64,000 nucleotides of DNA from Gracilariopsis chorda. Its lineage: Eukaryota; Rhodophyta; Florideophyceae; Gracilariales; Gracilariaceae. Below the pieces are notes generated by a model. The model was not told the DNA's origin. It worked only from the letters and a program-made list of their open reading frames with translations, and did no database searches. The position numbers were made by a program, and so were the translations under genes. Shown here in pieces: positions 20,919 to 30,948 of this stretch (its first letter is position 1; each line of letters starts with the position of its first letter). The stretch spans positions 158,548-222,547 of the forward strand of contig NBIV01000143.1 of assembly GCA_003194525.1 (NCBI GenBank), given 5' to 3'.

Positions 20919-20941
20919 CTAGCATTCCGAAAACACCGACG
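20919..20941 (-). repeat. Right terminal inverted repeat
   Basis: CTAGCATTCCGAAAACACCG followed by ACG is the complement of 13435-13457 with a single C/T difference. Homology to the LTR of element 1 resumes immediately after it. Confidence 0.88.
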
Positions 20942-21502
20942 AAAGTGTGACTCAGCTCTGAGTTTATGGCATATGCGAGGTGTCCAACTCCTATCGGTCT
21001 TTTACCGCGTCCAGTCTCGTTATAATCACCCGCGCAGTATCGAATAGAACCGCTGATCTGTCTTATCATGTGGGTTTACCCACTCTCAACTCTTGTTACC
21101 GTTTTGGATACTTTCTTATAATCGGAACAGATATTGGTTCGAATCAGTATTGAGGTTTCCCTTGCTGGCTGAATAAGCAACACCTCTACCTTTGGGTGTT
21201 TTTTGGATTTCCGCACAATCCGCTGGGTTGTATCTTTTTTTCCTGATTATTTTCCTCCTTTTCCCTTTTTTCCATTGGATTCTGCGTGAAATGGAACACT
21301 GTGTACACGAACCTTTGCAATAAGTCGACCCGCTGATAACCCGATTCTCGGTAGCACCCCCGTCGTTATAGCTGGAAGCCACCTCAGTTTTACTCCTGAA
21401 CACCGTGCGGTACGGAAAGCCCTGTTGCTGCACCTTCCTTGCAAGAGAGCAACCCCGCGAACACCTTGGGAGGATCTCATGTCTAGGAATATTGCTCCAA
21501 AG
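20942..21502 (+). repeat. 3' LTR of gypsy element 1, right part
   Basis: Aligns with 2800-3339 of the 5' LTR: GTGTGACTCAGCTCTGA against TGTGACTCGGCACTGA, AGAACCGCTGATCTGTCTTA against AGAACCGCTGATTTGTCTTA, and CACCGTGCGGTAC in both. Its end is placed near 21502 by analogy with CCACA in the 5' copy. Confidence 0.78.
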
Positions 21503-22640
21503 AGATGTGTTCGTGTCATATTGGCGTCATGACACCAAGATGTCCACTCTCCGTTTGCTTGGGGTAGAAATGACGATTGGGTTACTCTTTTCTCCAAAAG
21601 ATCGAGTAGAGTAAGTCTAGATAGCGTAGACACATTAGAAAGAGTGCTAGAGACCACTATAATCAAAATGATGTATATAGTACCTAAAATCTAACGGAAC
21701 CTAATTCCGCAGTGTCTCAGACCTAATATAAATTGCCTAAAACCAGGGCCCTACAATTAATACCCACCACCATTACTCAAACGACGGCTTCAGAATGCAC
21801 CACGCAGTCGTGAAGCAAGCTGAGGAAGAAGGGATGTCGTAGAATGGCCCAACGCGAGCATGATACAGGCAGGAGTTGAAGGGAGCTGGGCAGAGAGATG
21901 CAAGACACAAATCAAGACCAAGGTGGACAAGATGCTGGGGTGAACCGATCGGGCGACCCAACCTGGAACTCTGGGACGTGGTAAACGTGACGGAATGGAG
22001 GGGCTTGAAGCCAATCTCTTCACGTATGCAGATATTTCCGCACGACCCTACTAGGTTTTAACTATGTGTTATCTGTTGAAAGTAAATGGCCCCATTCAGA
22101 GCGAACACTGGCTCAGATTTCTTGGGAATTTATAGTAGCTAAGGGGCTCTATCGGTGCCAACGAGCATATTTACTGTAGCGGAAACGCCGGTCCTCGTGA
22201 TGAGTAAGGCCAGACGTCATCTCACCAAAAAGTGTAGTGTCTAGTTTTAGTGATCGATACAGACAGTTTATTACCTCGTATAACTATTAAAAACGGTAAA
22301 AGAGTAGCGGTATACAACGGCCAACGTTTTCCGCAAACTAGCTGATCATACCTGACGCAGTTGTCTGTTTGGCCGTGCAGCCCTTGAGCAGCGTCTCCTC
22401 ACTACTACAGTTCGGATCACTGAGCTCATCTTTTGACCGGGCTTTCCAGGAAACCGCTGAGGCATTTCCAACAGGTCGGCACCGTACACCAAGCACTGTG
22501 CTTCCCCACAGAATGTCGTACTAACCAGAATCCATTCTCTGGTAACAAGTCCGAGCAGACGCAACTTCTGATACAAGACCGCGAAGCAAAACGGCGATGC
22601 ACAAAGCTGGCATAACTAGACCGCAGAATCAGCTCAAGAG
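21503..22640. other. No supported gene; relic DNA between elements
   Basis: Short ORFs on both strands have no recognisable motif. The right part may hold the lost gag region of copia element B, but I cannot show it. Confidence 0.35.
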
Positions 22641-22689
22641 GGAATCACCACATTTGAGGAAGCGATCAAAATGTAGAACCGAAATTTTT

Positions 22690-23400
22690 CATAGCAATAT
22701 CTAGAGCTGGATACTCTGCAGACAAACACAGCACGCTCACTCTTCTTGACTGCGCTGAAAGTCACGTATCCGTTCATGACAGAAAACTCTTCTGAGCATA
22801 AAGAACAATGCAGTTTTAAGTGGTTTGAAATTTGGACTGCGATATACAAATACAGGAATTTGAAAGATAGAGCTCAAACTTGGTAACGGGATCACTTTGG
22901 GCACGGAAAATGCGCCTTTCTCTGAAGTACATCTTATATGATTATCTGCTCTGGCAAACCACACTCATGTGGAATTCTGAATCACGGACGGTCCTCCTGG
23001 GTTCATTATTAAGAATCCAATCTCAAACAAGTACTACACAAGTCCCTACCGGGGGATGGACTCTATCCTGCTCCCAATCCGACACCACCACCACATTCTC
23101 AAACCACAATACCTCAGCCAGTAAATATAGCCGAGAAATTTGCATGAGAAATTAGGACACTCTGGAAAGAGAAACTACTCTCTTGTATTCACCAGTCGGA
23201 ACTTATCTCGGACCTATATCAATCAGAATTAAACACTATCTATTGTAATCCATACGTAGAAGCCCGAACTTAGGCGAGCACTACCCATTCGCTCTACATA
23301 AGTGCCATCACAACCACTTGATATGAAACAGACAGATCTAAATGGAACTATCCCCCAAACATCAATACAAGGTTCCAATTTATGCCAGCCCTCCTCGATG
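22690..23400 (+). pseudogene. Copia B protease and pre-integrase remnants
   Basis: The stretch TLTLLDCAESHVSVHDRKLF near 22730-22790 has the shape of a copia protease (LxDxGASxHVxxDRxLF) with the DSGA motif decayed. LGNGITLGTENAPFSEVHL (about 22880-22940) fits the following strand. NLHEKLGHSGKRNYSL near 23140 is the GAG-pre-integrase motif (LHxxLGH). Many stops lie between them. Confidence 0.55.
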
Positions 23401-24195
23401 ACAAAAGGAAGGCTCCTTAAATATGTTTCTAGACCAAAAAAGCCCCATATGTTTCAGTTGTTGAATGGGTGGTTTGATTGCTGAAATTTCGTTTTCAGTT
23501 GTCACCCTGGTGTCGTACTCCTGCAGCAGCCTCGCCGTGACCTTATCCCAAGAGAGGTCTTCATCCAGCAATGTCTGAAGTGCAGATATGAATGACACGT
23601 AAACACTGTCTCCTGTGCTGCCAAAACTCGAAAAGAGTACGGCAATCTGCATCGTCTCTTCAATTGGGCTTCCCATTGCTTCTAGACTCGAGAAGATAGA
23701 TTCCAATACATCTACGTAGTCAGACATCACAGTTCCTTCCACTAATCGAGTCTGATGAAGCTTCGTTTGCAGCTGTACTATAGTAGCTGCATTCTCTTTT
23801 GCATAACGTTCCTTCATCTGTCGATACATGACAAAAGGATTTTACCTTTCCGATGCAATAGCACGCAGCGGTTTGTCACCCAAAGATAGAACCAAGTACA
23901 TGCGCGCTTTGGATACCTTGAGCTTCATCTCTTCCGAAAGCGCGTCCATGTTTCCCTGATCAGATTGATCCTCCAAAACGACCTTCAAAAGATCCTTCGA
24001 TTCTAGAAGTGCTTCAATTCTCATTTTCCACAGCGTAAAATCTTTATGGTGGCTCGCCATAAATCTTGGAAACTTCTTAACCGAATCTTCTTCCATTTTG
24101 ACTGTTCCTCTTCCTAAAAAAGAGGTGAGACCAAGCACCAGTGACGGAATCAAATCAATTAGAGTTGTATCCCCTTTTGTGTGCGATGCTACCAC
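23380..24195 (-). pseudogene. gag: Copia A gag (inverted)
   Basis: Two minus-strand ORFs (24195 to 23842 and 23829 to 23380) form one copia gag with a frame break near 23840. They carry FPRFMASHHKDFTLWKMRIE and ALLESKDLLKVVLEDQ, then the UBN2-type core (YAKENAATIVQLQTKLHQTR and FSSLEAMGSPIEETMQIAVL, LLQEYDTRVT). The zinc knuckle that should follow is on the opposite strand at 24540. This strand switch is the evidence for an inversion with breakpoints near 23400 and 24465. Confidence 0.8.
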
Positions 24196-24463
24196 TGTTG
24201 AGTGGGTGGTTTCCTCGGCTTTAGAGAGAGCGAGTATTCTCAGGTCTTTATATGCACCTATGTAAAACCTTGCTGAAACCTAAGGTGCTAGACACTTCAG
24301 TGGTCACAGTGCAGGGGACCACTAAATACGGATATCACATCAAGGTAGTGGTGTCAATCTTTTTTCGTGAGAACGGATGACACTACTGTGCTCATCTCTC
24401 TTACTCACGTCTGACCTCTCACGCGAGGTATTGACGTGTCTCATGGCAAACATCTCTCTCTTA
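24196..24463 (-). repeat. 5' LTR of copia A, inverted
   Basis: This is the reverse complement of 28624-28896 with scattered differences: CAATACCTCGCGTGAGAGG, GTGGTCCCCTG, and TATATAAAGACCTGAGAATA (here TATAAAGACCTGAGAATA) are shared. The first few bases of the LTR (TGATG) are lost at the inversion breakpoint. Confidence 0.82.
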
Positions 24464-24465
24464 AG

Positions 24466-24881
24466 GGGCAGCCGAATCCATCGAATCACATCACCCAATG
24501 CAGTAGGAGCAGAACGTGCCTTGAAGACCAGAGTGAAAGGCAAGTGCTTCACATGCGGACGGAGAGGCCACTACAAGCGAGATTGTCGATTAAATGTTCA
24601 TAACAAGGGTGAGATTCACCATAGAGCTGGGATATTTCAGGCCTTCCTTGCGCACCAGGAGGAACATACCTTTGTGATTGATTCCGGAGCTACATCCCAC
24701 ATTGTTGGTGACAAATCTCTAGCAGAGCATTTCACACCTGTACAACCTAGGACCATTGCCCTTGGCGATGGAAGGCGTATACAAGCAACAAAAGGTGGAG
24801 CGTTACTGTTAAGGATGTCCCAACGGAATACAGAAGACCTGGAACTGGAACTGAAGGATGTACTCTATGCGAAGGAAATGG
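24466..24881 (+). pseudogene. Copia A zinc knuckle and protease
   Basis: CFTCGRRGHYKRDC (CX2CX4HX4C) is the nucleocapsid knuckle, followed by the protease catalytic motif FVIDSGATSHIVGD at about 24670-24711 and the substrate strands to LKDVLYAKEM, where a mini-LTR element interrupts. Catalytic DSGA is intact. If the insertion is removed, the frame continues into ECNLVLCLRLVENG at 25602. Confidence 0.85.
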
Positions 24882-25059
24882 TGTCAATTTGGAGAAGCAA
24901 AAAGGTTACTACAAACAGACGTGTTTAAATAGCTTAGTAAACTCTAAATTAGCATGCCTAACAGAAATTACGGAGAACCACTTTTTCGCTAAGTTCTACG
25001 GGCATCTCTGGAGTGCGCAAATCAGTTTGATGCGCCGGCCTAGTGGGTAGCCATCGACA
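24882..25059. repeat. Left LTR of the mini element
   Basis: 178 bp, TGTCAATTTGG to CATCGACA, about 97% identical to 25422-25599 by eye. Confidence 0.82.
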
Positions 25060-25421
25060 GTCATGACTGCCATATGCAGGAAAATGGCGCCACCCGCTAG
25101 GCCCCGGGTTCGAGTCCCGAGAGAAATAACTTCGCCAATATTTCGACTTCGTGAAAACAAAGAACCGGGCACCTGTAAGCCGTTGCTGACAGCTACGGCA
25201 AGGTCGGGGCAGAAGAGTAGTGGAGTAATGCGAGGCGGGCAGCTTACAGTCGATACAATGAGCTGAACGAGATCAAGTCGAGTTCGATAGTCTGATCATC
25301 TGGAGGATCTGACTTGAGATCAAGAAGTGGATTAAGTGGAATTGGAATGAAAAATTGGAAATTGCACTCCGAAATTTCTGAGATAATTGCTCGAAAATTT
25401 CGGAGCCCGAAAAAGATTGAG

Positions 25422-25599
25422 TGTCAATTTGGGGAAGCAAAAAGGTTACTACAAACAGACGTGTTTAAATAGCTTAGTAAACTCTAAATTAACATGCCTA
25501 ACAGAAATTACGAAGAACCACTTTTTCGCTAATTTCTACGGGCATCTCTGGAGTGCGCAAATCAGTTTGATGCGCCGGCCTAGTGGGTGGCCATCGACA
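25422..25599. repeat. Right LTR of the mini element
   Basis: 178 bp, TGTCAATTTGG to CATCGACA; the high identity to the left copy indicates a recent insertion. Confidence 0.82.
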
Positions 25600-25601
25600 T
25601 A

Positions 25602-26907
25602 TGGAATGCAACTTGGTATTGTGCCTACGACTGGTCGAGAATGGGTACGTGGTGTGGTTCGATGGATCCGGCTGCACCATCACCAAGGACGGCAAAACAA
25701 TCAAATTGCAGCAATGTGAAGGAGTGTATACCTTGTTGGCTAAGGAAACTGGCCATAGAGCTATGGGAGCTAAGGATCCCAAAGGTTTACGACTCTGGCA
25801 TGAGAGGCTTGGTCATATTGGAAAACAGCAATCCGCCAAATGGCCAGCAGAAAGCCTGTGTTGGGGCTCAACCTAGAGAACAGGCCTCAGCAGGGTGCAG
25901 ACTATGTTCCGTGTATTGAAGGAAAGATGAACAGACTGATCCTGGCTGGAAGAAGCACAGGCAATGCACACATTGGAGATGTAATATTCACCGACATATG
26001 TGGGCCGCTCAGTACACCTAGCATTAGCAACAGAAAGTACTTTGTATCATTCATCTATAAGAAGTCCAGGTACAAAAATGTACGCCTAATCTCGAAGCGG
26101 AAGGAATTGACAAGTCAGTTCAGGTGCTTCCAAATGAAGTTTGAGAGACAAACGGAGAAAAAGATCAAGCTTGTGTACTCGGACAACGGACCAAAGTATG
26201 TGGAACTACGCAAGTACCTCGCCACTGAAAGCATTGACTGGGAAAACAGCGCACCATACACACCGCAGCAGAATGGTGTGGCCGAACGCTTCAATCGATC
26301 GGCGATGGAGATGGTCAGGGCAATGCTAAGACATGCAGGGTTGCCTTTACGCTTCTGGGGAGAAGCAGTAGTGACTGCGACAAGGATATTGAACAACTTG
26401 AGCAGCAACGCAACAGGTGGGAAAACGCCTCACGAAATGTTGACTGGGAATGCCCCGAACGTCAGCTCGATGAGGACCTTTGGTTGCGAAGTATGGGTTC
26501 ATGTCACTAAGAGGAAGAAACTGGAGAGCAAAGCTCGTCGTGGCATCCTCCTGCGTTGCTTAGCTCACCTCAACTACCGTGTTTACGATATTGAAAGAGG
26601 TTCCATTAGGTTCGCAAGGCATATTACCATCAATGAAACTGCATTCCCGGGGAGAGAATTGTTCGGGAACAGCGCTCAAAACGTATCAGTTGTCCAGGAG
26701 GATGTAGTTCAGCAAGAACCTCCATCACTTAGCCCGCAAGATGAAGAATTTCATGTCGAAGTACCTGTAGAAGATGTGGATGAACGTAGCCCAGAAGTGG
26801 AATTCGGGAAGGTGGAGAATAAAGACAACGGCACAAGGAACCTTGGAAATGAAGACGGACATGAAGAAGCAGATGGGACAGAACATGAAGCCGAACAACA
26901 ACCATGA
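25602..26907 (+). pseudogene. Copia A pre-integrase and integrase
   Basis: It resumes at ECNLVLCLRLVENGYVVWFD, continues through LWHERLGHIGKQQ (the GAG-pre-integrase HxLGH motif), then the integrase core after a frameshift near 25840: DVIFTDICGPLSTPS with the first catalytic D, YSDNGPKYVELRKYL with the second D, and TPQQNGVAERFNRSAMEMVR with the E. An acidic linker follows. The ORF 25840-26907 ends at TGA. The single frameshift and the stop make it inactive as read. Confidence 0.85.
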
Positions 26908-26934
26908 AGTATTGAGTCAAGCGAGGACTTAATA

Positions 26935-27732
26935 ATGACACCAAGAATCCAAGAATTCTTAACTCATTACCCAGCACGACGCTATACAGAACGTAATCGT
27001 CAACCCCCAGCAAGATTCTCTGACATGCATGACAGCTCCCTCATCTCACGGGCGCACAGTGCTAGTTCTACTCCCGAGGATTTGCAAGAAGCGAAGCAGC
27101 CCACTGATTGGAGGAGCTGGGAGAAGGCAGTCGAGGAAGAATTGGCATCTCTGAAGAAAATGGAAACATGGGACGTGGTCCGTACACCCACGGGAGCAAA
27201 ACTCATTGGCTCCAAGATCATCTTCGCTACAAAACAGAGTGATAAAGTTTCTGTCTCCACATGCAAGGCTAGGATAGTCGCAAAGAGATGCCAACAAGGA
27301 CATTTACCCCAACTATACTCACCTGTAGTTGACTTTGGCACAGTCCGTGTGGCACTAACACTCGCCTGCTTTCTTGGTCTTGAAATACATCAGCTTGATG
27401 TGAAGCGTGCAATTCTGAATGGTCACATTGACAAGGGTGAACCGATTTATATGCTACCTCCAGAACGACTGAACATCGGTTTGCAAGACGACGAGGTGCT
27501 CAAGCTGAATAGATCCATCTATGGTCTAAAGCAGTCAAAAACGATCTGGAGCAGATTGTTTACTAAACGCCTTCTGAACCTTGGATTCACACAGTGCTTG
27601 ACAGACCCGTGCTACTTTTATATGGGTCGCAAAGAGCAGAGACTATGGCTTTTACTCTACGTTGATGACGTCCTCCTCATGGGAAAGGACAAAGATCTCA
27701 TAGCCAAGATGAAGAGCTTGCTGGCTTCATAA
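26935..27732 (+). pseudogene. Copia A reverse transcriptase
   Basis: In frame with the integrase ORF. It carries LDVKRAILNGHIDKGEPIYM, YGLKQSKTIWSRLF and the polymerase box LLLYVDDVLLMG (about 27652-27687). It ends at TAA (27730-27732) and then continues in frame as FEMKECRKTNSFLEVYIQRE, the normal RT thumb sequence. The stop therefore interrupts rather than terminates the protein. Confidence 0.88.
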
Positions 27733-27738
27733 TTTGAA

Positions 27739-28620
27739 ATGAAAGAATGTAGGAAGACAAACAGCTTCTTGGAGGTATACATTCAACGAGAGGAAGACGG
27801 ATTGATATTGCACCAGCAGCCATGTGTAGAGAAAAGTCTCACTCGATTCTGCATGGAACGATCTAATGCTGTCGCCACTCCCATGTGCAATGGATACAAA
27901 ATATCAGAGGGGTCCAATGCAGAATGTTTGTCATCCTAGACTACCTATCAGGAAGCAATTGGGTCACTTCTCTATCTCTCGACCCGCACGAGACCTGACA
28001 TATGTAACGCGGTCAACATTCTCTCTCGCGCGCAGGCGGACCACACTGTCGCACAATGTAACGGAGTCAAGAGAGTGCTACGATACCTGAATGGCACTAA
28101 GAGATATGGACTCACAATTTCTGCTACGAACAATGGCAGAGAAGTGCTCAGTGCTTATGCAGACGCAGATTGGGCTGGTGATTCGACTGACAGGAAGTCA
28201 ACCAGCGGCTTCTGTCTCTATTTACTCGGAAATCTGGTAGACTGGCACACAGTTAAGCAGAAATGCGTTGTAGCAACTACCACCGAATCGGAATATATTG
28301 CGCTTTCGGAATGCTTGAAGCAGGTGAAATGGCCGCGTAATATTCTCGGAGAACTAGGACGTGCAGAGAATTTGGAACCTACGAATGTATACGAAGACAA
28401 CACCGACGTCTTGTAATAAGCATCAGGTGGTCGTAGAGCGAAGTATGTCGAACTGAGGTATCATTTTGTTCAGGACGAAGTGAAGTCTGGATCTATCAGA
28501 CTACAGCATTGCAGCACAGATGACATGATTGCTGATATTTTTAACAACCCAGTGGCCAGGGCGCGATTCAAGGTGTTACGAGGGCTTTTGGGTGTATTTG
28601 AAGGTACTCATGGCATGGGG
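27739..28620 (+). pseudogene. Copia A RT C-terminus and RNase H
   Basis: The frame continues through a TAG (27937-27939) to TRPDICNAVNILSR, then the RNase H motifs YADADWAGDSTDRKSTSGF, TTTESEYIALSECLKQVKW and VYEDNTDVL, then two stops (28414-28419) and the C-terminal AKYVELRYHFVQDEV with DDMIADIF. The order is typical of Ty1/copia pol. Each stop could arise from a single C-to-T change of a Gln or Arg codon. Confidence 0.85.
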
Positions 28621-28623
28621 GGA

Positions 28624-28896
28624 TGATGTAAGAGAGATATGTTTGCCATGAGACACGTTAATACCTCGCGTGAGAGGTGAGACGTGAGTAAGAGAGATGA
28701 GCACAGTAGTGTCATCCATTCTCACGAAAGGAGATTGACACCACCATCTTCATGTGATATTCGTATTGAGTGGTCCCCTGCATTGTGACCACTGAAGTAT
28801 CTAGCACCTTATATTTTAGCAGGGTTTTACATAGGTGTATATAAAGACCTGAGAATACTCGCTCTCTCTGGAGCATAGGTAACCACCCAGTCAACA
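28624..28896 (+). repeat. 3' LTR of copia A
   Basis: 273 bp from TGATGTAAG to CAACA. It holds a probable TATA box (TATATAAAGACC, about 28838) and matches the inverted 5' LTR at 24196-24463. Confidence 0.82.
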
Positions 28897-28999
28897 TCAG
28901 TCTATACGATGGTGCAAAGCGTGCGCGAAGATCTACATCCCGCACAATAGGGTTTACCGAGGTCTTCTTGACGGTGCGGGTGAGACCAAGTCTGACAGT

Positions 29000-29165
29000 T
29001 TCATTACATAAGCGTTAGAAAACGAGATCAAGTTAGAATATACTCCATCATACGAGCATCAATCAAAAGGTGCAGAGAAGCTGATACAAGACTTATGGAA
29101 TACTACGCGAACGTCTTTACAAGCTTCCAAGGTCCCGGAAGAACTTCGGGAAGAAGCCACCTCAC
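29000..29165 (+). pseudogene. Copia B integrase fragment
   Basis: Reads LENEIKLEYTPSYEHQSKGA then EKLIQDLWNTTRTSLQ, corresponding to the copia integrase segment ending in the catalytic glutamate (T-P-x-x-x-x-Q-x-G-x-A-E). It follows directly after element A and completes the integrase interrupted near 23400. Confidence 0.6.
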
Positions 29166-29800
29166 ACTAAAAACCGTTTAACAAACGCAAGGATACAAAT
29201 GAAAGTTCCGTACTCAACGTGGTTTGGAAAAAAGTCAGACTTCTCCACTTTTCACAAGTTCGGACCGGAATGAAACGCCCTTATTTAAGGATCAGACACT
29301 GCCGAACAAGAAAATGCTTCCAAGAGCAGCACTCATACAATTTGTAAGAATAGTTAGTGGAAGACAATTGCATCGCTTCTATATTTCGTTGACCAAAGTC
29401 ATGAGGTGTCGACAATAGGTCTTGAAGATATCCAGAGAGGAGCTCCCTTTGCTCTCTGACTTGATCTACTTCTCATCAACTGAAGTAGTTCGAAAAGAAA
29501 GAGAGCTTGAGGAATATAAAAAAGGCAAATGAATGCTACCCTTGCACGCTGTCTAATTCCCCAAACCGGACCTTCAAAGGGAAATGATCAGAAGACAGTT
29601 CCAAGGAATGTCTTAGGCTTTAGGATGATTCCCAAATGAGCGGATGCAATAGGCAGGGAATTCAATACCCTTCTAGAGAGAAACAAATGAACTCTCATAG
29701 ACGGAGAACCAGAGATTAAACTTCTTCCATTCTTCTAGACGTTCATAGCAAAGCAACTTCGATCTACATTACTAAGAGTTATATCAAAAGCAAGGTTCGT
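29166..29800 (+). other. Decayed copia B linker
   Basis: By position this is the integrase-RT linker of element B. Stops are frequent and nothing is recognisable. Confidence 0.35.
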
Positions 29801-29809
29801 GGTACGAGG

Positions 29810-30410
29810 TGACATGCAACGCCCTTACTTGGGATGTGATCCCTAGTACAATTATGCACCTGTCTTGATGATGGAAACAATCCGCTTGGTACTCGCAAAA
29901 GCGGCAGTTCATGATATGATACTCGAGATGATGGACATAAGTAGCGCATACCTGTGCGGAGATCTGGGAGAACTGCACATAATAGAGCAACTGCAGAATT
30001 TTTCATGGTCTTCCTTTCTACCTGAAAAGCAATGTTTAATATTGAAGTCCACATATAAAGCCAAGCAGGCTGGACAAGTCTGGGGCTCAGTGTGGAGATC
30101 GGTGCTTCTGCGACTCGAATTCAGTCAATTATAAACAGAAACTGGTTATAAAGGTATCAATCAGGGACCATGGGGAGGTATGATCCTGGAAATAGTGATT
30201 GATGACGCAGTAATGTTATCAAACACAAGATATCTCTTTGAAGATTTCACAGAAAAGATTCAAAAGCTATTCAAAGTAAAACTTTGGGAAAACGAAGTCA
30301 AGAAAAGGACAGAAGCGACATGAGAGTTAGTCAAAGGAGATATGCGGATGCCTTTACGAAAAGCATATGGTCTGAGGCCAAGCTGACGATGCCAAGGGGA
30401 TACTCCCGTA
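29810..30410 (+). pseudogene. Copia B reverse transcriptase remnant
   Basis: The ORF 29865-30134 reads MMETIRLVLAKAAVHDMILE, MMDISSAYLCGDLGELHI and then KAKQAGQVWGSVWRS, the copia RT palm segments. IVIDDAVMLSNTRYLFEDF at about 30195-30250 is the decayed YVDD box (now VIDD), and QRRYADAFTKS (about 30330) matches the downstream connection. Frames shift between the pieces. Confidence 0.7.
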
Positions 30411-30723
30411 CTCGTTTGACCTACCCAGGTAGGGAGAGAATGAAAATGACCTCTCGCCCACGCATTACGGTCGCCACCAGAGACTTGTATGATAGTTGAT
30501 GCATTTGGCCGTAGCATTTTGGTCTGAAGTCGTGTTTGCAGCGTCAATGTTTGTTACGCAAGGGCACGGCCTTTTCATGAGGCACATGGCAATTGGTAAG
30601 AGGATCTTATGGTACCCATGATATGTGCTTTTTTTTTCCGTTGGGTTCTGCAGGCCCAATGAATAATTTAGTGATGTAGATCGGGCTGGAAGTTGTCAAA
30701 GAAGAACAAAGTTTACAGGTCTC
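30411..30723 (+). other. Decayed copia B segment
   Basis: Position corresponds to the RT-RNase H junction. No frame is long enough to interpret. A T9 run occurs near 30630. Confidence 0.35.
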
Positions 30724-30948
30724 TTGGGGAAGGAGCATGAAGCACCAATAATGTGGAAGACGACAAAACAGACGCTTTTGGCGCTGTCTTCTGGAGAAAC
30801 AGAGTACATTACACCATCGTATTTCAGAAAGGCGCTTCTATTGCTACGGAGAATTTATTGGGAACTACGCAATGAACAAGTCCTTGACAACAAACCGAAT
30901 GGACTATATACGATCTGTATATTCACAGATAGCTTCACTGCTATCTAA
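30724..30948 (+). pseudogene. Copia B RNase H remnant
   Basis: Reads PIMWKTTKQTLLALSSGETE then YITPSYFRKALLLLRRIYWE, the copia RNase H motif (W-x-S-K-K-Q, S-S-x-E-A-E-Y), ending in FTDSFTAI. An LLTKVICQ-like segment near 31080 fits the final copia motif. Confidence 0.7.

Larger units (their letters stand above)
13435..20941. mobile_element. 7.5-kb TIR transposon carrying a DNA methyltransferase-SET gene and a Plavaka-like transposase
   Basis: The ends are a 23-bp inverted repeat (13435-13457 and 20919-20941) with one mismatch. They interrupt a sequence that is continuous in the 5' LTR of element 1, which independently fixes both borders. Contents from left to right: subterminal GCTAG repeats, a coiled-coil gene (minus), a membrane-protein gene (minus), a beta-class DNA methyltransferase followed in frame by a SET fragment (plus), and a large transposase (minus). 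The transposase resembles the Plavaka/tnp2 group of the CACTA-related superfamily, but the terminus is CGTCGG and not CACTA. The target-site duplication is unclear: only 2 bp (AA or CG, depending on the chosen end) can be read. Confidence 0.85.
1971..21502 (+). mobile_element. Old Ty3/gypsy chromodomain retrotransposon (element 1), with a nested DNA transposon
   Basis: The 5' LTR (1971-3339) is matched by a diverged 3' LTR in two pieces (13045-13434 and 20942-21502), separated by a 7.5-kb TIR transposon. A primer-binding site follows the 5' LTR. Inside, gag, protease, reverse transcriptase, RNase H, integrase and chromodomain remnants occur in Ty3/gypsy order, all broken by many stops and frameshifts. 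An antisense ORF lies between pol and the 3' LTR. The proteins align by eye, domain by domain, with the younger element at 33999-45157, so the two belong to one lineage. The decay and LTR divergence mark this copy as much older. Confidence 0.88.
24882..25599. mobile_element. TRIM-like mini-LTR retroelement (718 bp)
   Basis: Two 178-bp direct repeats (24882-25059 and 25422-25599) begin TG, end CA and differ at only about five positions. They flank 362 bp with no ORF. A purine-rich stretch (GAAAAAGATTGAG) precedes the right repeat, as a polypurine tract would. The insertion splits the copia A protease/pre-integrase reading frame, and removing it restores the frame. Flanks read AATGG (24877-24881) and TATGG (25600-25604), a near-perfect 5-bp target-site duplication. 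Size, LTR structure and lack of genes fit a terminal-repeat retrotransposon in miniature. Confidence 0.8.
23380..28896 (+). mobile_element. Ty1/copia retrotransposon (element A) with inverted 5' part and an internal TRIM-like insertion
   Basis: On the plus strand, zinc knuckle, protease, integrase, RT and RNase H run from 24466 to 28620 and end at a 273-bp LTR. Gag (23380-24195) and the other LTR (24196-24463) lie on the minus strand, so the 5' end has been inverted. From 25840 to about 28615, pol stays in one frame, broken only by five stop codons (one tandem pair). A mini-LTR element interrupts the protease/pre-integrase junction. Confidence 0.82.

Noticed and set aside
13435-20941. CACTA-type termini
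   Set aside because: The TIR begins CGTCGG or TCGGTG and not CACTA/CACTG, and a 3-bp target duplication is not seen, so only a Plavaka-like transposase is claimed.
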